Source of the DNA: Narthecium ossifragum
Taxonomy: Eukaryota > Streptophyta > Magnoliopsida > Dioscoreales > Nartheciaceae
Reading direction: 5' to 3'
Length of the DNA stretch: 64,000 bases
Assembly (NCBI GenBank): GCA_963920575.1
Contig: OY986970.1
Location: 14,281,588-14,345,587, forward strand
Shown here: piece by piece, positions 10,707-21,390 of the stretch
How the letters are laid out: each line of letters starts with the position of its first letter
How positions within the stretch are numbered: the first letter of the stretch is position 1
The notes under the pieces: model-generated
Database searches by the model: none
Told to the model about the DNA's origin: nothing
Seen by the model: the letters and a program-made list of their open reading frames with translations, nothing else
Program-made: the position numbers and the translations under genes

Positions 10707-11327
10707 TTGGATATCATGTTTAGTGTTTGCCTTTGTGCTAGATATCAATCTTGTCCTAAGGAATCTCATTTGGTTGAGGTCAAAAGGATCTTTAGGTATC
10801 TAATAGGTACCCAAAACTATGGTTTGTGGTATCCTAGAAGATCATCTTTTGATCTAATTGACTACTCCGATGCGGATTTTTCAAGATGTAGACTTGATAG
10901 AAAGCGCACAAGTGGAACATGCCATTTTCTTGGTCATGCACGTGTTTCTTGGTTCTCCAAGAAGCAAACTTCAGTTGCCTTATCCACTGTCGAAGCGAAA
11001 TATATCACAGCGGGTAATTGTTGTGCACAATTACTTTGGATGAAAATGCAATTGGTAGATTACAACATACATGTAGGCAAAATGCCCATTAGATGTGACA
11101 ACACTAGTGCCATAAGCCTATCCAAGAAGATCATCCAACACTTTAGAACAAAGCACATAGAAATTCGACACCATTTCCTTTGCGATCACACATAAAAAGG
11201 AGATATTACACTTGAATTTATTAGCACTGAGTATCAAATTACGGATATCCTAACCAAACCCTTGAGTGAAGACAGGTTTTTATATCTACTAAGAGAGCTT
11301 GGGATGTCAAATGGATGCCCAAAATAA
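10707..11327 (+). pseudogene. Sirevirus RNase H, pol C-terminus
   Basis: RNase H removes template RNA during reverse transcription. The frame from 10707 shows KESHLVEVKRIFRYLIGT, then the Copia RNase H motifs DYSDADFSRC (catalytic Asp), KKQTSVALSTVEAKY (Glu), and MPIRCDNTSAI. It ends at a stop near 11195; the C-terminal part (GDITLEFISTEYQ, LTKPLSEDRF, LLRELGM) continues past the stop to 11327. Pol therefore has at least one stop here in addition to those in the RT. Confidence 0.8.
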
Positions 11328-11834
11328 ATGGGCTGAAGCCACCTTTCTATCTGTGTTTTCATGCCATGTCCAACTTGAATGCTTCATTTTGATTTATTGA
11401 GCAATTTTGATGATTGATGAGGTGTTTTAGCTCATAATATATAGTTACATGTGCATGCAAAGTTTTGTGATGTTTTGATTTAAAAATGATTTTAAATTGA
11501 ATTTCAAATTTTATTTTCTAGAACTGACGGTCTATCTAGACTTCTTGACGGTTGACCGTGAGTACATTTTTTCTTTGTATTCACATATCGCGCTCAACGG
11601 TCGACCGCCAACTTCTATGACTGCCACGGATTGTGACACACTTAAGTGAGGGCTTTTTCGTCTTTTGTCACATATCTCCTTATATAACCTTTCCCCCCGA
11701 ACAAACCCTTCTTTCTCCCGTTAGACCGTGCCCTAGCTCCTGACTTCTCCCGTTCGTCTGTCGCTTCTCATCTCCCGCGTCCGTCGCCCCTCACCTCCCT
11801 CTTCCCCTTCACTCAAACTCCCAGCCTCACCACC
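11328..11834 (+). other. Sirevirus spacer between pol and Env-like ORF
   Basis: Non-coding. It contains ACGGTTGACCGTG near 11549 and CAACGGTCGACCGCC near 11597, the same palindromic sites found in the LTRs, followed by a C/T-rich leader (11700-11830) just before the ATG of the Env-like ORF. Confidence 0.5.
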
Positions 11835-12605
11835 ATGTCTCGCACCAAGAATGCAGGAGCACCTCCACCCGAGGAACCACGTCAAACCGGAAAGAGGAGG
11901 AAGCAAGTCACATCAAAGAGCATGACGAAAAAAATCAAAGAGTCTCTTCAAGGAACCACCTCTACTCCAAGCTTTGATCAATACTTCTTCCTAGACAAGG
12001 ATAGGTACAACTCTTGGCCCGATTTTAAGGATAAATTAGTGATTTCGGGTAGAGCCCTTAAGATGCCCATAGGAAAGGAGTATGTTGTTGAAAGATATTT
12101 CACAAAAATAGGATGGAAGGATTTCCAAGAGTTTCCCAAGTTCCTGTATCCTGAAATGGTCCGATATGTTTATTGCAATATCGTTGAATACATTGACCCT
12201 GAAGGAAATGTGACCATTAGTAGCTATATTTATGGGAATGAAGTCAAAATTACAATTGAATGGTTGAATGAGATACTCAATGCACCAAATGATGGAGTGT
12301 GTACCTATCTTACTTTGTATAAGAATCTCCCAAAATTTGATAGAGATAGGCAAGGGAGAAGGGCCATCCTTAGACCTAGTAGAGTTGACAAAATTCCTAT
12401 TGAATTAAATGACCTAAATCAAAGCTATAGGGAGCTAGCCCACTTCCTAGGAACAAATTTATTTCCCAAGGTTGGTTACCATGATCACTTGAAGCCCGTT
12501 CATGCTTATATCCTTTTATGTATAATTAGGAAGAAACCTCAAAACTTAATCAATGAGATGCTTACCTTACGGTTAGGCAATCCCTACCCTTTGGAGGACT
12601 CCTAA
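11835..12605 (+). CDS. Sirevirus Env-like/ORF3 protein, N-terminal part
   Basis: The first ATG follows a pyrimidine-rich leader, and 256 codons are open. The start is basic (KRRKQVTSKSMTKKIKESLQ, a plausible nuclear signal near residues 20-40) and leads into a globular segment with FDQYFFLDKDRY, YVVERYFTKIGW and ITIEWLNEILNAPNDG. In Sireviruses a so-called Env-like ORF occupies this place between pol and the 3' LTR; its function is unproven. I see no signal peptide. A stop at 12603-12605 follows a frameshift, after which the protein continues in another frame. Compared with the RT it is well preserved. Confidence 0.6.
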   Translation: MSRTKNAGAPPPEEPRQTGKRRKQVTSKSMTKKIKESLQGTTSTPSFDQYFFLDKDRYNSWPDFKDKLVISGRALKMPIGKEYVVERYFTKIGWKDFQEFPKFLYPEMVRYVYCNIVEYIDPEGNVTISSYIYGNEVKITIEWLNEILNAPNDGVCTYLTLYKNLPKFDRDRQGRRAILRPSRVDKIPIELNDLNQSYRELAHFLGTNLFPKVGYHDHLKPVHAYILLCIIRKKPQNLINEMLTLRLGNPYPLEDS

Positions 12606-13048
12606 CCAAAATCTTCCAATCCTTTACCCTCCACCTTGCCATTGATGATAAAAGACCTCTTGCTCAACCCTTGAGTAAATCCACCTATAAGAGGATGTTG
12701 AAAACAAAGCAAGCTTTAGGATTTCTTGTTTATGACGATATGAGCAGTGATGAGGAACGAGAAAATCAAAGAGAGCAAGATGAGGGAAATGTGGGGGGGA
12801 AGGAAGGTGAACCTAGACTTCAAGGACATCAAGGCGAGTCCTCTCATAGCCAAGCTCGTAGCACGATGGCAAAACGACTTGATGAGCTAGAAGCAAGATT
12901 GGGAAGGATGGAAGTAAAGCCCAACATTTTGATAAAATCAAAACTGAGTTCAAGGAGAATCAAGAAAGAGTGTCCAAGCAACTTGAAGACATCTTCACCT
13001 ACACATCAAGGACAAATTTCCACCTACTTCTTCCACACCTTCACTTGA
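12606..13048 (+). pseudogene. Sirevirus Env-like ORF, C-terminal part, frameshifted
   Basis: After the stop at 12603-12605, homologous-looking sequence runs on in a different frame through STYKRMLKTKQALGFLVYDD, then an acidic, polar stretch (MSSDEERENQREQDEG) and a short coiled-coil-like segment (MAKRLDELEARLGRMEV, near 12870-12920). It ends at 13046-13048. A C-terminal coiled coil has been described for such ORFs; I infer that this is the same reading unit broken by one indel near 12595-12610. Confidence 0.5.
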
Positions 13049-13089
13049 TTGATCCTGAAGCTTCTTCCTTGTTTCCTTTTGATGATGCC

Positions 13090-13536
13090 AAAGGGGGAGA
13101 AAAAATTATGATGAATGATGAAAGAAAGTGCCCTACATTTCACACTCTTGTATTTTGTACACTTGGGAAAACTTTTTTTGGAATGAAAACTTTGTATTTC
13201 AATGGAATTTTTGTGATGGAGTCTTTGTAATTGAAAGTTGTTCAATATTGTTAAGTTGTATTGGTATAATTATTGATCTCAATTTCCATATGAATTACTT
13301 CAGCTTAAATGTACTTGTTTTAAAGAAGTGAACATGCTAAAATCCAAGTTATCTTGTCATCATATCTTAAATGGAACTTTTCATATCATTTTAGAGATAT
13401 ATGACTTGTGTGCATCTTTAGAATTCACTTTAAAACACCTTTTTTTTTGGAAAGAAATGGATGCATAAATTAAGGGGGAGTCAAAATATTTTATCATCAC
13501 ATTTAAAAGGGTTGTCATCATCAAAAAGGGGGAGGT
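13090..13536 (+). promoter_or_regulatory. Multiple polypurine tracts before Sirevirus 3' LTR
   Basis: Three tracts, AAAGGGGGAGAAAAAA (about 13090-13105), TAAGGGGGAG (13471-13480) and AAAAAGGGGGAGG (13523-13535), precede the LTR. The last adjoins the LTR and would prime plus-strand DNA synthesis. Repeated polypurine tracts are a known Sirevirus hallmark. Confidence 0.75.
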
Positions 13537-14133
13537 TGTTGATCTTAACCTTGTTTTGATGATGCCAATATATATTAAATGATAAAACATATGTTTAATA
13601 TTAATTTCCCCTTTAATTCAAAGATTTAAAATTCATATTTGAGAATTTTTGGTACTGGCGGTCGATGCATAGATCAATCGTGGGTATGTGACGGTCAATC
13701 CATGGATCGGCCCCGGGGTTGCACGGTGGATGCACCAAACTTGGCCAAAATAAAAAGTTGGCCCACGGCCGATCTAGGCATCGACCTTGAGAAGCCCTTC
13801 TCTTGACAGAGCCTCACGGTCGATGTGGTGGTCGATGCACAACCGTGGAGGTTGTTTGTGATTTATATACTTTGGCTAAGCGTTGGCTTGGAGGGAAATT
13901 GTTGTTAATTGTTGTAGGCTCACAGACGATTTGGCGGTCGATGCGTGGATCGACCATGGACAATGTTGACTCAAGTGAAGAAGCGACTGTCGAACAGAGC
14001 ATCGACCCTAACGGTGGATGCACCAAACTTGGCCAAATAAAAAGTTGGCTCGCGGCCGATCTAGGCATTGACCCTGAGAAGCCCTTCTCTTGATAGAGCC
14101 TCACGGTCGATGCGGTGGTCGATGCACAACCGT

Positions 14134-14335
14134 TGATAGGAGCACGGCTACGATTGACAAAGAGAGTCAAGAACCATTTCAGATGCCTTTAAGACCAGTC
14201 ACGAGAGCTCAAGCTAAGAGGTTCAAAGCATCACTTAGTGGATTAATTCAAGAAATTCAGAATGGACAAGATTGCAAGCTCACAATTAATGAAGGCCCAA
14301 GGTTTATCCACGTCATTAAGGCAATCACCAGCTAG
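14134..14335 (+). pseudogene. Polyprotein C-terminal tail encoded inside the solo LTR
   Basis: From the first bases of the 670-bp LTR a frame reads STATIDKESQEPFQMPLRP, then VTRAQAKRFKASLSGLIQEI, and stops at 14335. The TRA(Q/R)AKRFK motif is one I associate with the very C-terminus of some plant Ty3/Gypsy polyproteins. Because this is a solo LTR with no upstream coding region, the simplest reading is that in the full element the pol frame ran into the 3' LTR. The nominal ATG at 14090 lies in the host LTR and is irrelevant. The assignment is inference. Confidence 0.5.
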
Positions 14336-14803
14336 GCATGCAAGAGTGGGTGTGGCATTTATGTTCTCATGCAAGAGTTAGGTGTGGCATTGATCAAGGC
14401 TTTGGAAATCTGAATAATTAGTGTCTTTTGGAATTGTGGAGAGACATAAATTCGGATTTAATAGGATTATGAGTGTTTCAATGTATTGGCTCATATATGG
14501 GCAGGATCTATGTAATGAAGAACAGATTTTGATTGATTAAAAATTGAGAGAATTTCTCTTTGGTTCTTCGTAGAACTATCGAACTTATCAGGATTTCCTG
14601 TGGCGTTCATCTAGACTTATCAAACGGATTTTCCATCCCCGTTTGTGGCGTCCTTATCTCATACCAAGGTTCTTGCTTGATTATAAGCAACGGGTCGCGG
14701 TTTCCATCCAGACCTGATTGTAGAACGATCCTACAAGTTCATCTTGCGACGGGTTTCGTCACAACTTGGCGAGGTTCGTCACAACTTGGCGAGGTTCGTA
14801 TCA
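14134..14803 (+). mobile_element. 670-bp solo LTR, TSD ACCGT
   Basis: Begins TGATAGGAGCACGG and ends GAGGTTCGTATCA, flanked by ACCGT at 14129-14133 and 14804-14808. The TGATA/TATCA ends resemble the Reina LTRs, but the body differs. Near its 3' end CACAACTTGGCGAGGTTCGT occurs twice in tandem (about 14759-14798). Its first 200 bp carry a coding tail. Confidence 0.8.
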
Positions 14804-15650
14804 ACCGTGGAGGTTGTTTGTGATTTATATACTTTGGCTAAGCGTTGGCTTGGAGGGAAATTGTTGTTAATTCTTGTAGGCTCACAAACGATTTGGCGGT
14901 CGATGCGTGGATCGACCATGGACAATGTTGACTCAAGTGAAGAAGCGACGGTCGAACATAGCATCGACCCTGAAACATGTTTTTCACAACAGAGGCTCAC
15001 GGTCGATCTGGTGGTCGATGGGTGGATCGACCGCGACTCAAGAAGGCTGAGTTTTGAACCCGACGGTCGATGTGGTGAACAATGCATAGATCGACTGCCA
15101 TCAACGCGCAGAGTAAAAAAAACTTACCGTTGGAGAGTTGTAGGGAGCCGATGGAGCTGGTTTTTTAGCTGGTTTAAGGCCAGATATAAGTAGTTTTTTT
15201 GGCTAAACTTGCGACAACTATTATTGATATTTTTTAGAGCATTTGAGCAAGTTTTAGAAAAAGTGTTTACTCATTTCTCTTGAGCTACAACCTTTGTAAA
15301 TCTTCTTCGAGTGTGAAGAAGTATATTGTGAGGCATCCAACAGTGGTTTGGAGTGATTGTAAGGTTACCAAGCACCCGGAAGCTTGGAGAAAAAGGTTGT
15401 AAGGTTTGCAAGTAGTGGAACCTCAATGAGGACCTTGAGAGAAGTGGACGTAGACCAAGAGTTGGGTCGAACCACTATAAAATCGGTGCATTCTCTCTAA
15501 CTCCTCTCTCATATATTCTTGCATGCTGCTTTACATTGTTTCATCTCATTTACAAGCATTTAAGGTCTTAGATCTCTCCTATCTGGTTTTTCCATTGATC
15601 TAGTTTTTCGCAAAATAGTCCAATTCACCCCCCCTCATGGACCTTCAACG

Positions 15651-15861
15651 GGAAGGAAGAAGGAGACGAAAGAACACGGGAGGCAGGGGAAGGAAAAGAA
15701 AGAGAAGGAAGAGGTAAGGGGGTATTTAAAGGGTCCAGCGAACCGCCTTGCTACAGTGCAAACCGACCTGCTAGAGTGTAAATCGACATCGGAGCTCGAA
15801 AGCCTATAAGGATCTAATCAAACACATATATCAATCCAAGACAGTATGTGCACTACGTGGG
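15651..15861 (-). mobile_element. LTR fragment, minus strand
   Basis: A purine-rich leader (GGAAGGAAGAAGGAG ...), then GGTATTTAAAGGG near 15722, i.e. a TTTAAATACC promoter-like box on the minus strand. The arrangement resembles the middle of the Tekay-type LTR near 47580-47830. No boundaries could be fixed. Confidence 0.35.
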
Positions 15862-18043
15862 TGGTCACGCCCCGCCCCAATTTAATATAAAATAACCCAA
15901 ATTTCTCAAAAATTTGGGCATGACCCTTGGGCACGGACACGTGAGATCACTATTACAACCTGTCAATAAATACGAAATTTACACATCCTATGATAATTCA
16001 TCATAATTTACAACATTTATCATAGTCATTCATTCACATATTCTATCATTCTTTCATGTACATAGGAGTGTTTAATCTTCCAATTACAACATAAACAGGC
16101 CACGAGACTACAATATACAATTTCTTCAGATTTTTCAGCACATAAACAGGCGTCAAATACACAAGTTGAGAGTTAAAGTAGAGTACAAAACAAACTTTGG
16201 GATACAACCCATATCTCTCCACCTACTACAAAACTAACTCTCAACAATAAATACAAAAATGACGCCCCGTCATTGCTCACCACCTCCAAGGGGTGTACTG
16301 GCCTCGGGCCTACCTCCTGCACAACAAAAACCCAAGCAACATGAGCTCGAAAGCCCAGTAGGAGTCACTTGACACCCTCTAGGACACTGGTGTACACCCA
16401 CCTATCCTAGTATACTGCCCAAGTATGGTCTGGCTAGTATGGGTAAGTCTTACACACACAGTCGCCGCGTCCGGCCGTCAATGCTCGTCCATACCCCTAT
16501 AGACTCTATACCCAGCCCCAGTATACTAGTATAGGTACAACATCCTATACTAGCTTACTGACCCTAGTATGGTCTGGCTAGTCTGGGTAAGTCTTACACG
16601 CACAGTCGTCGCGTCCGGCCGTCAATGCTCGCCTAGACCCCTATAGACTGTATACAGGCCTTAGTATACTAGTATAGATCCAACACATCCTCAATTCAAA
16701 TCATCAAATCAGATCAAAACCTCGAGTCAAGTCAACGTCCTTGATCGACATACGGAGATCAAAATCCATCCGTCCACTCGTCGACATATCCCCTAGACTC
16801 AGACTAGTCTAGCTGCAGGACCTGACTAGACCCAACCACAATCCCTGTCCTAAGACAGCCTGACATTCTTAGCATGTATGCATAATCAGATACATAATAA
16901 TAAACAAATATAATAGTTCATAAGTTCTCATATATGCATACAATATAGGAAAAACTTAGCATAACATTCCATAGCATGATTTAGCAAGTACAGGGCTCAA
17001 CTAGCCCAACACATCATAACATTTTCATGGCATATATAGCATCACATATACACATACATACATCACCAGTCACACAAATCACATATCATCATAAGAAACA
17101 CAACATATAACAAACAATTATACAATTCATAGTAGGAGGTGACTCCTACCTCAAAAGAACAGTCGATGCGCTCCTTAAGTCCCCGGTCCACGTCCCGCAC
17201 CGACCCCTCACGGTCGCTCACCCGATCGCCTAAAGCACAAGAACACCGAAAGCGGTCAGGTAGAGCTAGGAAGACCGATTGAAACAACCCAGAAAAATGA
17301 CGAAGACGGGCGTCGAAAGGCTATGGTGCACGTTAGCAAACAACTAACGTGCATTGTGCGTACATGGTGCAGGCCAGCGCACCAAGGCAGCAGCTGCGCA
17401 CGCGCACAGCATCACCATCCTCCCCAGGAAGATCGCCGGAGCTCGCGCCGGAGCTCCGTCGGATCTCCAAACCAGGGTGCTCAAGCACCGGGAAGACAAC
17501 TACCAGAGGAGGAGGGAAGCTGGTCCCTGGCACGAGGTCTAGAGGGAGGTCGATGGCCATGGCCAGAGAAAGGCCGGCCAGAACCTCACCGGAAAACATG
17601 GCGGGATGGAGGAACAGGGGAATCCCGACCAAAAACAAAGCCAAAGAAGGGGTCGGAGAGATGCCTTGGACCGCTGGGGTTCTTCCTCCGGCGCTGCAGT
17701 CGCCAGGGGAAAAACCCCCAACGCGTCCCCGGCATCGTCACCGATGACCCAACGCCGGAAAACCACCAAGACCACCAAAAAAAAATCACCGGAAAAACGC
17801 GCCAAGAGGAGATCGGAGGGGGAAAGGGGATAGGTGTGAGGACCCACCCCTCTTTTTCCTTTGGCTCGTTGTTGACCCAAGGGCAATTTGGGAAATTGCG
17901 CCTTGGCGGTCGTTTCACACTGGGTGTGCACACACAGACCTTGGTTGATGCTTGTGTTTGCTTAGAAAGGTTAGGTGGACCCGGGACCGGAAGTTCTGGG
18001 CTTGGGCCTGAGTCTCAGCCCAAGGTTGCCGTTCTGGGCAAGG

Positions 18044-18845
18044 GAGATCGATCTGCATGGCATGGAGATCGATCTCTCTGTGCCTGGAAGTCGTTGGCGG
18101 TGGCGTTCGAAGGACGGCCACGGCGATGGCCGTCGCTTCCCCTGTCAGGGGAGGGGAGACTTTTGTTCCCCTCCTTCGCCTTTCCCCCGCCTTCGCCGGC
18201 TTTCCCCGGCCTTATCCCCTCCCCTCTTCCTTCCTTTCTTCCTCTTCTTCCTTCTTCTCCTCCCGGCTCTGTTTTCTTCCCCTGTTCCGGCAGCCCCTTT
18301 CCTCCTCCGTTCTCCCTCCTCCGGCCACCGTTTCTGGAGCTTGAAGGCTCGTTGGAACCGTGACGGCGTGAGGAAGATCCTAGGCTAGGCTTCGTGGATT
18401 GAAGCAGCTTTGTGGAGGTAGCGTTCTTACTCAAAGACTCCGGCTTGTTTTAAAGGTTTGAAATCCGGTTTTGATTTCGATAGATCTCCTTGTGTAGTTG
18501 ATGTTTTCCGGTTTTGAAGCCTTGAGAAGCTTCGTGGTGCTTGGATCTATCAGCCCACCTACTTTGGTGAGGTTTCGTTGCAGATTCCGGCGGTATTCCT
18601 CGCCGTCCGGCCGCCGGTGAACCCAATCCGGATCGATCTCGGTCGGGGTGGCCCAGCCCGCCCGAGCGAGAGCGATCTCCCTGGGAGGGAGATCGATCTC
18701 TTGGCAGCTGGCGTCAGTGCGTCCTACGTCACCTACGAGATCGATCTCCATATGGGTGGTGATCGATCCCGTTGGGGTGACCAGAACTGGTACCTATCGC
18801 CTTGAGGCAGATCGATCTCATTGCTACATGAGATCGATCTCCTTC
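18044..18845 (+). repeat. GAGATCGATCTC palindrome cluster
   Basis: About eleven copies or near copies of GAGATCGATCTC, GGATCGATCTC or AGATCGATCTGC occur in two groups (18044-18080 and 18628-18845). Spacers such as CTCCATATGGGTGGTG are conserved in the related LTR at 30840-31700. Confidence 0.75.
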
Positions 18846-19391
18846 GATGCAGGGAGGACTTTTATTCGTTTTAAATGTTGTCTTGCCCGCGGGGCTTCGC
18901 ATTTAAGTGGTTTTGACGGTTCTGCCCTTGGGGCTTATCATGTTACTCATCATGCTTGAATGCTTATCGCTTTGTGGTGGAACCGAGAGGGTGATGCCTC
19001 TCGGGATGTGTAGAATAAATGGGCTGACGGTATGCCCTTTACCGCTTTGTGGTGAACCGAGGAAGTCATGATCCTCGGGAGTGCTTAGACTAAATGGGCC
19101 GAAGGTGTGCCCTTGTTGTGTTGCCTGTTACTGCTTTATATTTATCCTGCCCTGTTTCCTGTGCATTAGACATGCTAGGTTAGACTGGGTGGGGTTGACC
19201 CGTGGACTTCGGTGATCAAAGGCTAAGTGGTGGATGCCGTTACCCGACCTGTGTCCTCGTGCTGGTGTCCAGCACGGGCAAGGGTGTCCTACAGGTATCG
19301 TCTGGCCCAACCTGTGTCAGGGACCGTCGAAAGTAGCCCAGTCCTTGAGCAGTGGTTATCGGAGGGACGTACGTTGGACAGGAACCCTGGA

Positions 19392-19405
19392 GGGGGGGGG
19401 GGGGG
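19392..19405 (+). repeat. Homopolymer run of 14 G
   Basis: An uninterrupted G14 run inside the solo LTR. The related LTR at 27202-31916 lacks this part, so it cannot be compared within the window. Confidence 0.9.
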
Positions 19406-20595
19406 AGAACATCGATGGGATCGATGGATTCCCTGGCTAGACTTAGTCTTTGGTCGGGAGTTACGGGTCGTGTTGGCTTTGCTGCTTGGAGTACTGAGAG
19501 ATGGTAGTCTTAACCACGGTCGTTCCGCCAAGTGTGGAGATCCCGCTTGGAGAAGGGTGTCCTACCAGTAGCGCCATGTCCACCCTGTGACAGGGATTGT
19601 CGGAGTTGTCCACCCCTGATCAGTGGTTGTCGGAGGGGCGTACTTGGGACAGGAGTCCTTCGGGTTATTGACGGGATTTATGGGATCCTTGGCAAGCCTC
19701 AGTACTTGGCACAGAGTTGGTTCGTTTGGGTTTGCCTTCTTAGCGAGAGTGGTAGAGTAGGACCCTGCTGGGCTGTTGCTCATTCCTACCTGGACTGTGT
19801 TGTTTGCAGGTGCAGGTCCCAGCTCCTCTCCGGTGCTTTCCCGTCGGTCGTCTCGTGGTAACGCGTCGGCACCTGACCATGTCTGAGGGTCAGGATGGTT
19901 TTGTTTACAAGCCTTTGCGGAGACCCCGGTGGGTGTTGTAGCTTTTTGGGGACTGTTGTTGATCCCTTGTAAACCTGTTGTATTTAGAACTCTTGTTTAA
20001 CTCTATTATATCTGTTTTGTAATAGATGTTAATAGATGTTGTTAAGTTTGCTTCCGCCTTGTTCCTGTTGTTAGCTGTTTCCACCAGCTGTGTGTTAGTT
20101 TCAACTGTTTCCGCAGTTGAGGCTAGTAGTTGTAGGTTTTCCCCCTCGTGTCCCGGCCCGGATTGGCGTCCGCGGGTCGGGGCGCGACAATAGGAGCTCA
20201 CCTGAGCCAAGAAGAAACCGAAATCCGGCAGCTGAACCGAACCGAAAAATTTCGGTTCCGGTTCCTTAGTAAGGCTGAGCTCAACCTACTCACCTTCGGC
20301 TCATGGGCCAATGGCTGAGCTCATCCTATCCCGTCTCCACTCACCACTCTCGTCTCTCAACCTTATCTATCGACCGCGTGGATCTCCACAGCCACCGGAC
20401 CTCGACTAGGGCGGCGGCGGCGGCGGCTTCGGCTTCGTCGGCGGCGGCCTCGCGCATCCGCCACACCCCTTCCGGCTTCGTCACCTCCCCCCGCCCCCAA
20501 CACCCCTACCTCCGCACCAAAGCTACGCCAGCCTCCGCTCCGAGCGCCACCGCCCTCTCTTCCCCCTCGCAGCCTCCTCCCTCAACTTCATCCGC

Positions 20596-20884
20596 TGCTG
20601 ACCCTCGCCATCTCCATCGTCGACCCCTCCGCCCCGCTCCGCGACGGCGTGGATGACTCCCTCTCCGTCTCCTCCGCCCTCGCCGCTGCGACCCCGTGGG
20701 GCGCCATCCGCGGCCTCGAGACCTTCTCCCAGCTCGCCATCCGCGGCCTCGAGACCTTCTCCCAGCACTGCGACCCCCTCGTCGTCGTGGTGCCCACGGA
20801 GCCGAGGCTGGCGACGGAGGGCTCCTGTCATGGAGTACGCCATGTGTTACGGCGTCCGCGTCGTCCCCGAGTTTGACGCCCCCG
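20596..20884 (+). pseudogene. Beta-hexosaminidase (GH20) gene fragment, copy 1
   Basis: Plant beta-N-acetylhexosaminidases (GH20) remove terminal N-acetylhexosamine residues from glycans. The frame reads LLTLAISIVDPSAPLRDGVD, then ATPWGAIRGLETFSQL, which is the family's pre-catalytic segment. A 33-bp block (AIRGLETFSQL) is duplicated in tandem near 20703-20768. After a +1 shift the frame reads MEYAMCYGVRVVPEFDAPG, matching the family's GVRVVPE(I/F)D.PGH strand, and ends exactly at a GGTGAGT donor-like site (20884/20885). The segment between these two motifs is much shorter than in real GH20 enzymes, so exons or parts are missing. It is very GC-rich, unlike the neighbouring repeats. The catalytic Asp-Glu pair is not present. 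Confidence 0.6.
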
Positions 20885-20972
20885 GTGAGTCGTCCACTCC
20901 GCCGCCCACCACCTCCAATCGCTGGGAACCCATCCTCTGCTCCCGCCCGGCTCGCCATCTCCTCCGTTGATG

Positions 20973-21122
20973 TCCATCCGCGGCCTCAAGACCTTCTCCC
21001 AGCACTGCGACCCCCTCGTCGTCGTGGTGCCCACGAAGCCGAGGCTGGCGACGGAGGGCTCTTGTCATGGAGTACGCCATGTGTTACGACGTCCGCGTCG
21101 TCCCCGAGTTCGACGCCCCCGG
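20973..21122 (+). pseudogene. Beta-hexosaminidase (GH20) gene fragment, copy 2
   Basis: Roughly 20737-20970 is repeated at 20974-21207 (offset 237 bp) with a few substitutions. The copy starts in SIRGLKTFSQH and ends in VRVVPEFDAPG followed again by the GGTGAGT donor-like sequence and the same intron-like bases (ACTCCGCCGCCCACCACCTC). It has the same frameshift as copy 1, so the frameshift preceded the duplication. It cannot encode an enzyme. Confidence 0.6.
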
Positions 21123-21308
21123 TGAGTCGAACACTCCGCCGCCCACCACCTCCAATCGCTGGGAACCCATCCTCTGCTCCCGTCCGGCTCGCCATCTCAT
21201 CCGTTGATCCCCTGCCAGTCGCCATCTCCCTGCTCGTCGTTTGTCCTCGGTAGTCGCCATCTCCCTGCTCGTCGTTCGTGCTCGGCAGTAGCCAGCCTTG
21301 TCCATTCA

Positions 21309-21365
21309 TTGCCTATAGAACCGAACCGAACCGAACCGAAAAATTCGGTTCGGTTCTATAGGCAA
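21309..21365. repeat. Perfect 22-bp inverted repeat, 13-nt loop
   Basis: 21309-21330 is the exact reverse complement of 21344-21365; the arms contain CCTATAGAACCGAACCGAA. It sits at the inner edge of the CGGTTCGG-rich right end and could form a strong hairpin. Confidence 0.85.
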
Positions 21366-21390
21366 TTTCGGTTCGGTTCGGTTCTCATTT

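Larger units (their letters stand above)
13723..14969 (+). repeat. 286-bp tandem duplication, second copy split
   Basis: 13723-14008 repeats as 14009-14969 once the 675 bp of inserted LTR plus TSD are subtracted. Both copies run from ACGGTGGATGCACCAAACTT through AACCGTGGAGGTTG to GCATCGACCCT, with few differences. The duplication came first, because only the second copy holds the insertion. Confidence 0.75.
13655..15095 (+). repeat. CGGTCGATG / CATCGACC cluster in Sirevirus LTR
   Basis: Sites such as GGCGGTCGATGC, GTGGATCGACC and CTCACGGTCGATG recur on both sides of the 670-bp insertion. The phrase AGAGCCTCACGGTCGATG appears at about 13807 and 14096, and in the Tekay-type LTR near 46907. Confidence 0.7.
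13537..15650 (+). mobile_element. Sirevirus 3' LTR
   Basis: Begins TGTTGATCTTAACC directly after the polypurine tract and ends near CATGGACCTTCAACG. It has been enlarged by a 286-bp tandem duplication (13723-14969) and by a 670-bp insertion (14134-14803). CACTATAAAATCGG near 15472 is the likely TATA box. Sites of the CGGTCGAT type cluster at 13655-14125 and 14890-15095. Confidence 0.75.
17835..20189 (+). mobile_element. Tekay-type solo LTR (2355 bp), TSD ATAGG
   Basis: Starts TGTGAGGACCCACC, ends GGGTCGGGGCGCGACA, and is flanked by ATAGG at 17830-17834 and 20190-20194. It contains GGGCAATTTGGGAAATTGCG near the start and TTTCACACTGGGTGTGCACA, both shared with the other Tekay-type LTRs. A cluster of GAGATCGATCTC palindromes lies at 18044-18845. 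A minus-strand relative is at 27202-31916. The long open frames seen at 17320-18400 are by-products of GC-rich LTR sequence. Confidence 0.85.

Noticed and set aside
15862..15866. A TSD for the minus-strand LTR 15862-21689
   Set aside because: GTGGG-like bases before it do not match ATTGG after 21689; the left boundary is too uncertain.
17323..18434. Several long open frames on both strands (up to 346 codons)
   Set aside because: They lie across the junction of two LTRs in GC-rich leader sequence, have no domain, and overlap each other; the shadow frames recur in the related LTR.
20506..20958. 150-codon Arg/Gly-rich minus-strand frame
   Set aside because: Antisense shadow of the GC-rich hexosaminidase fragment.
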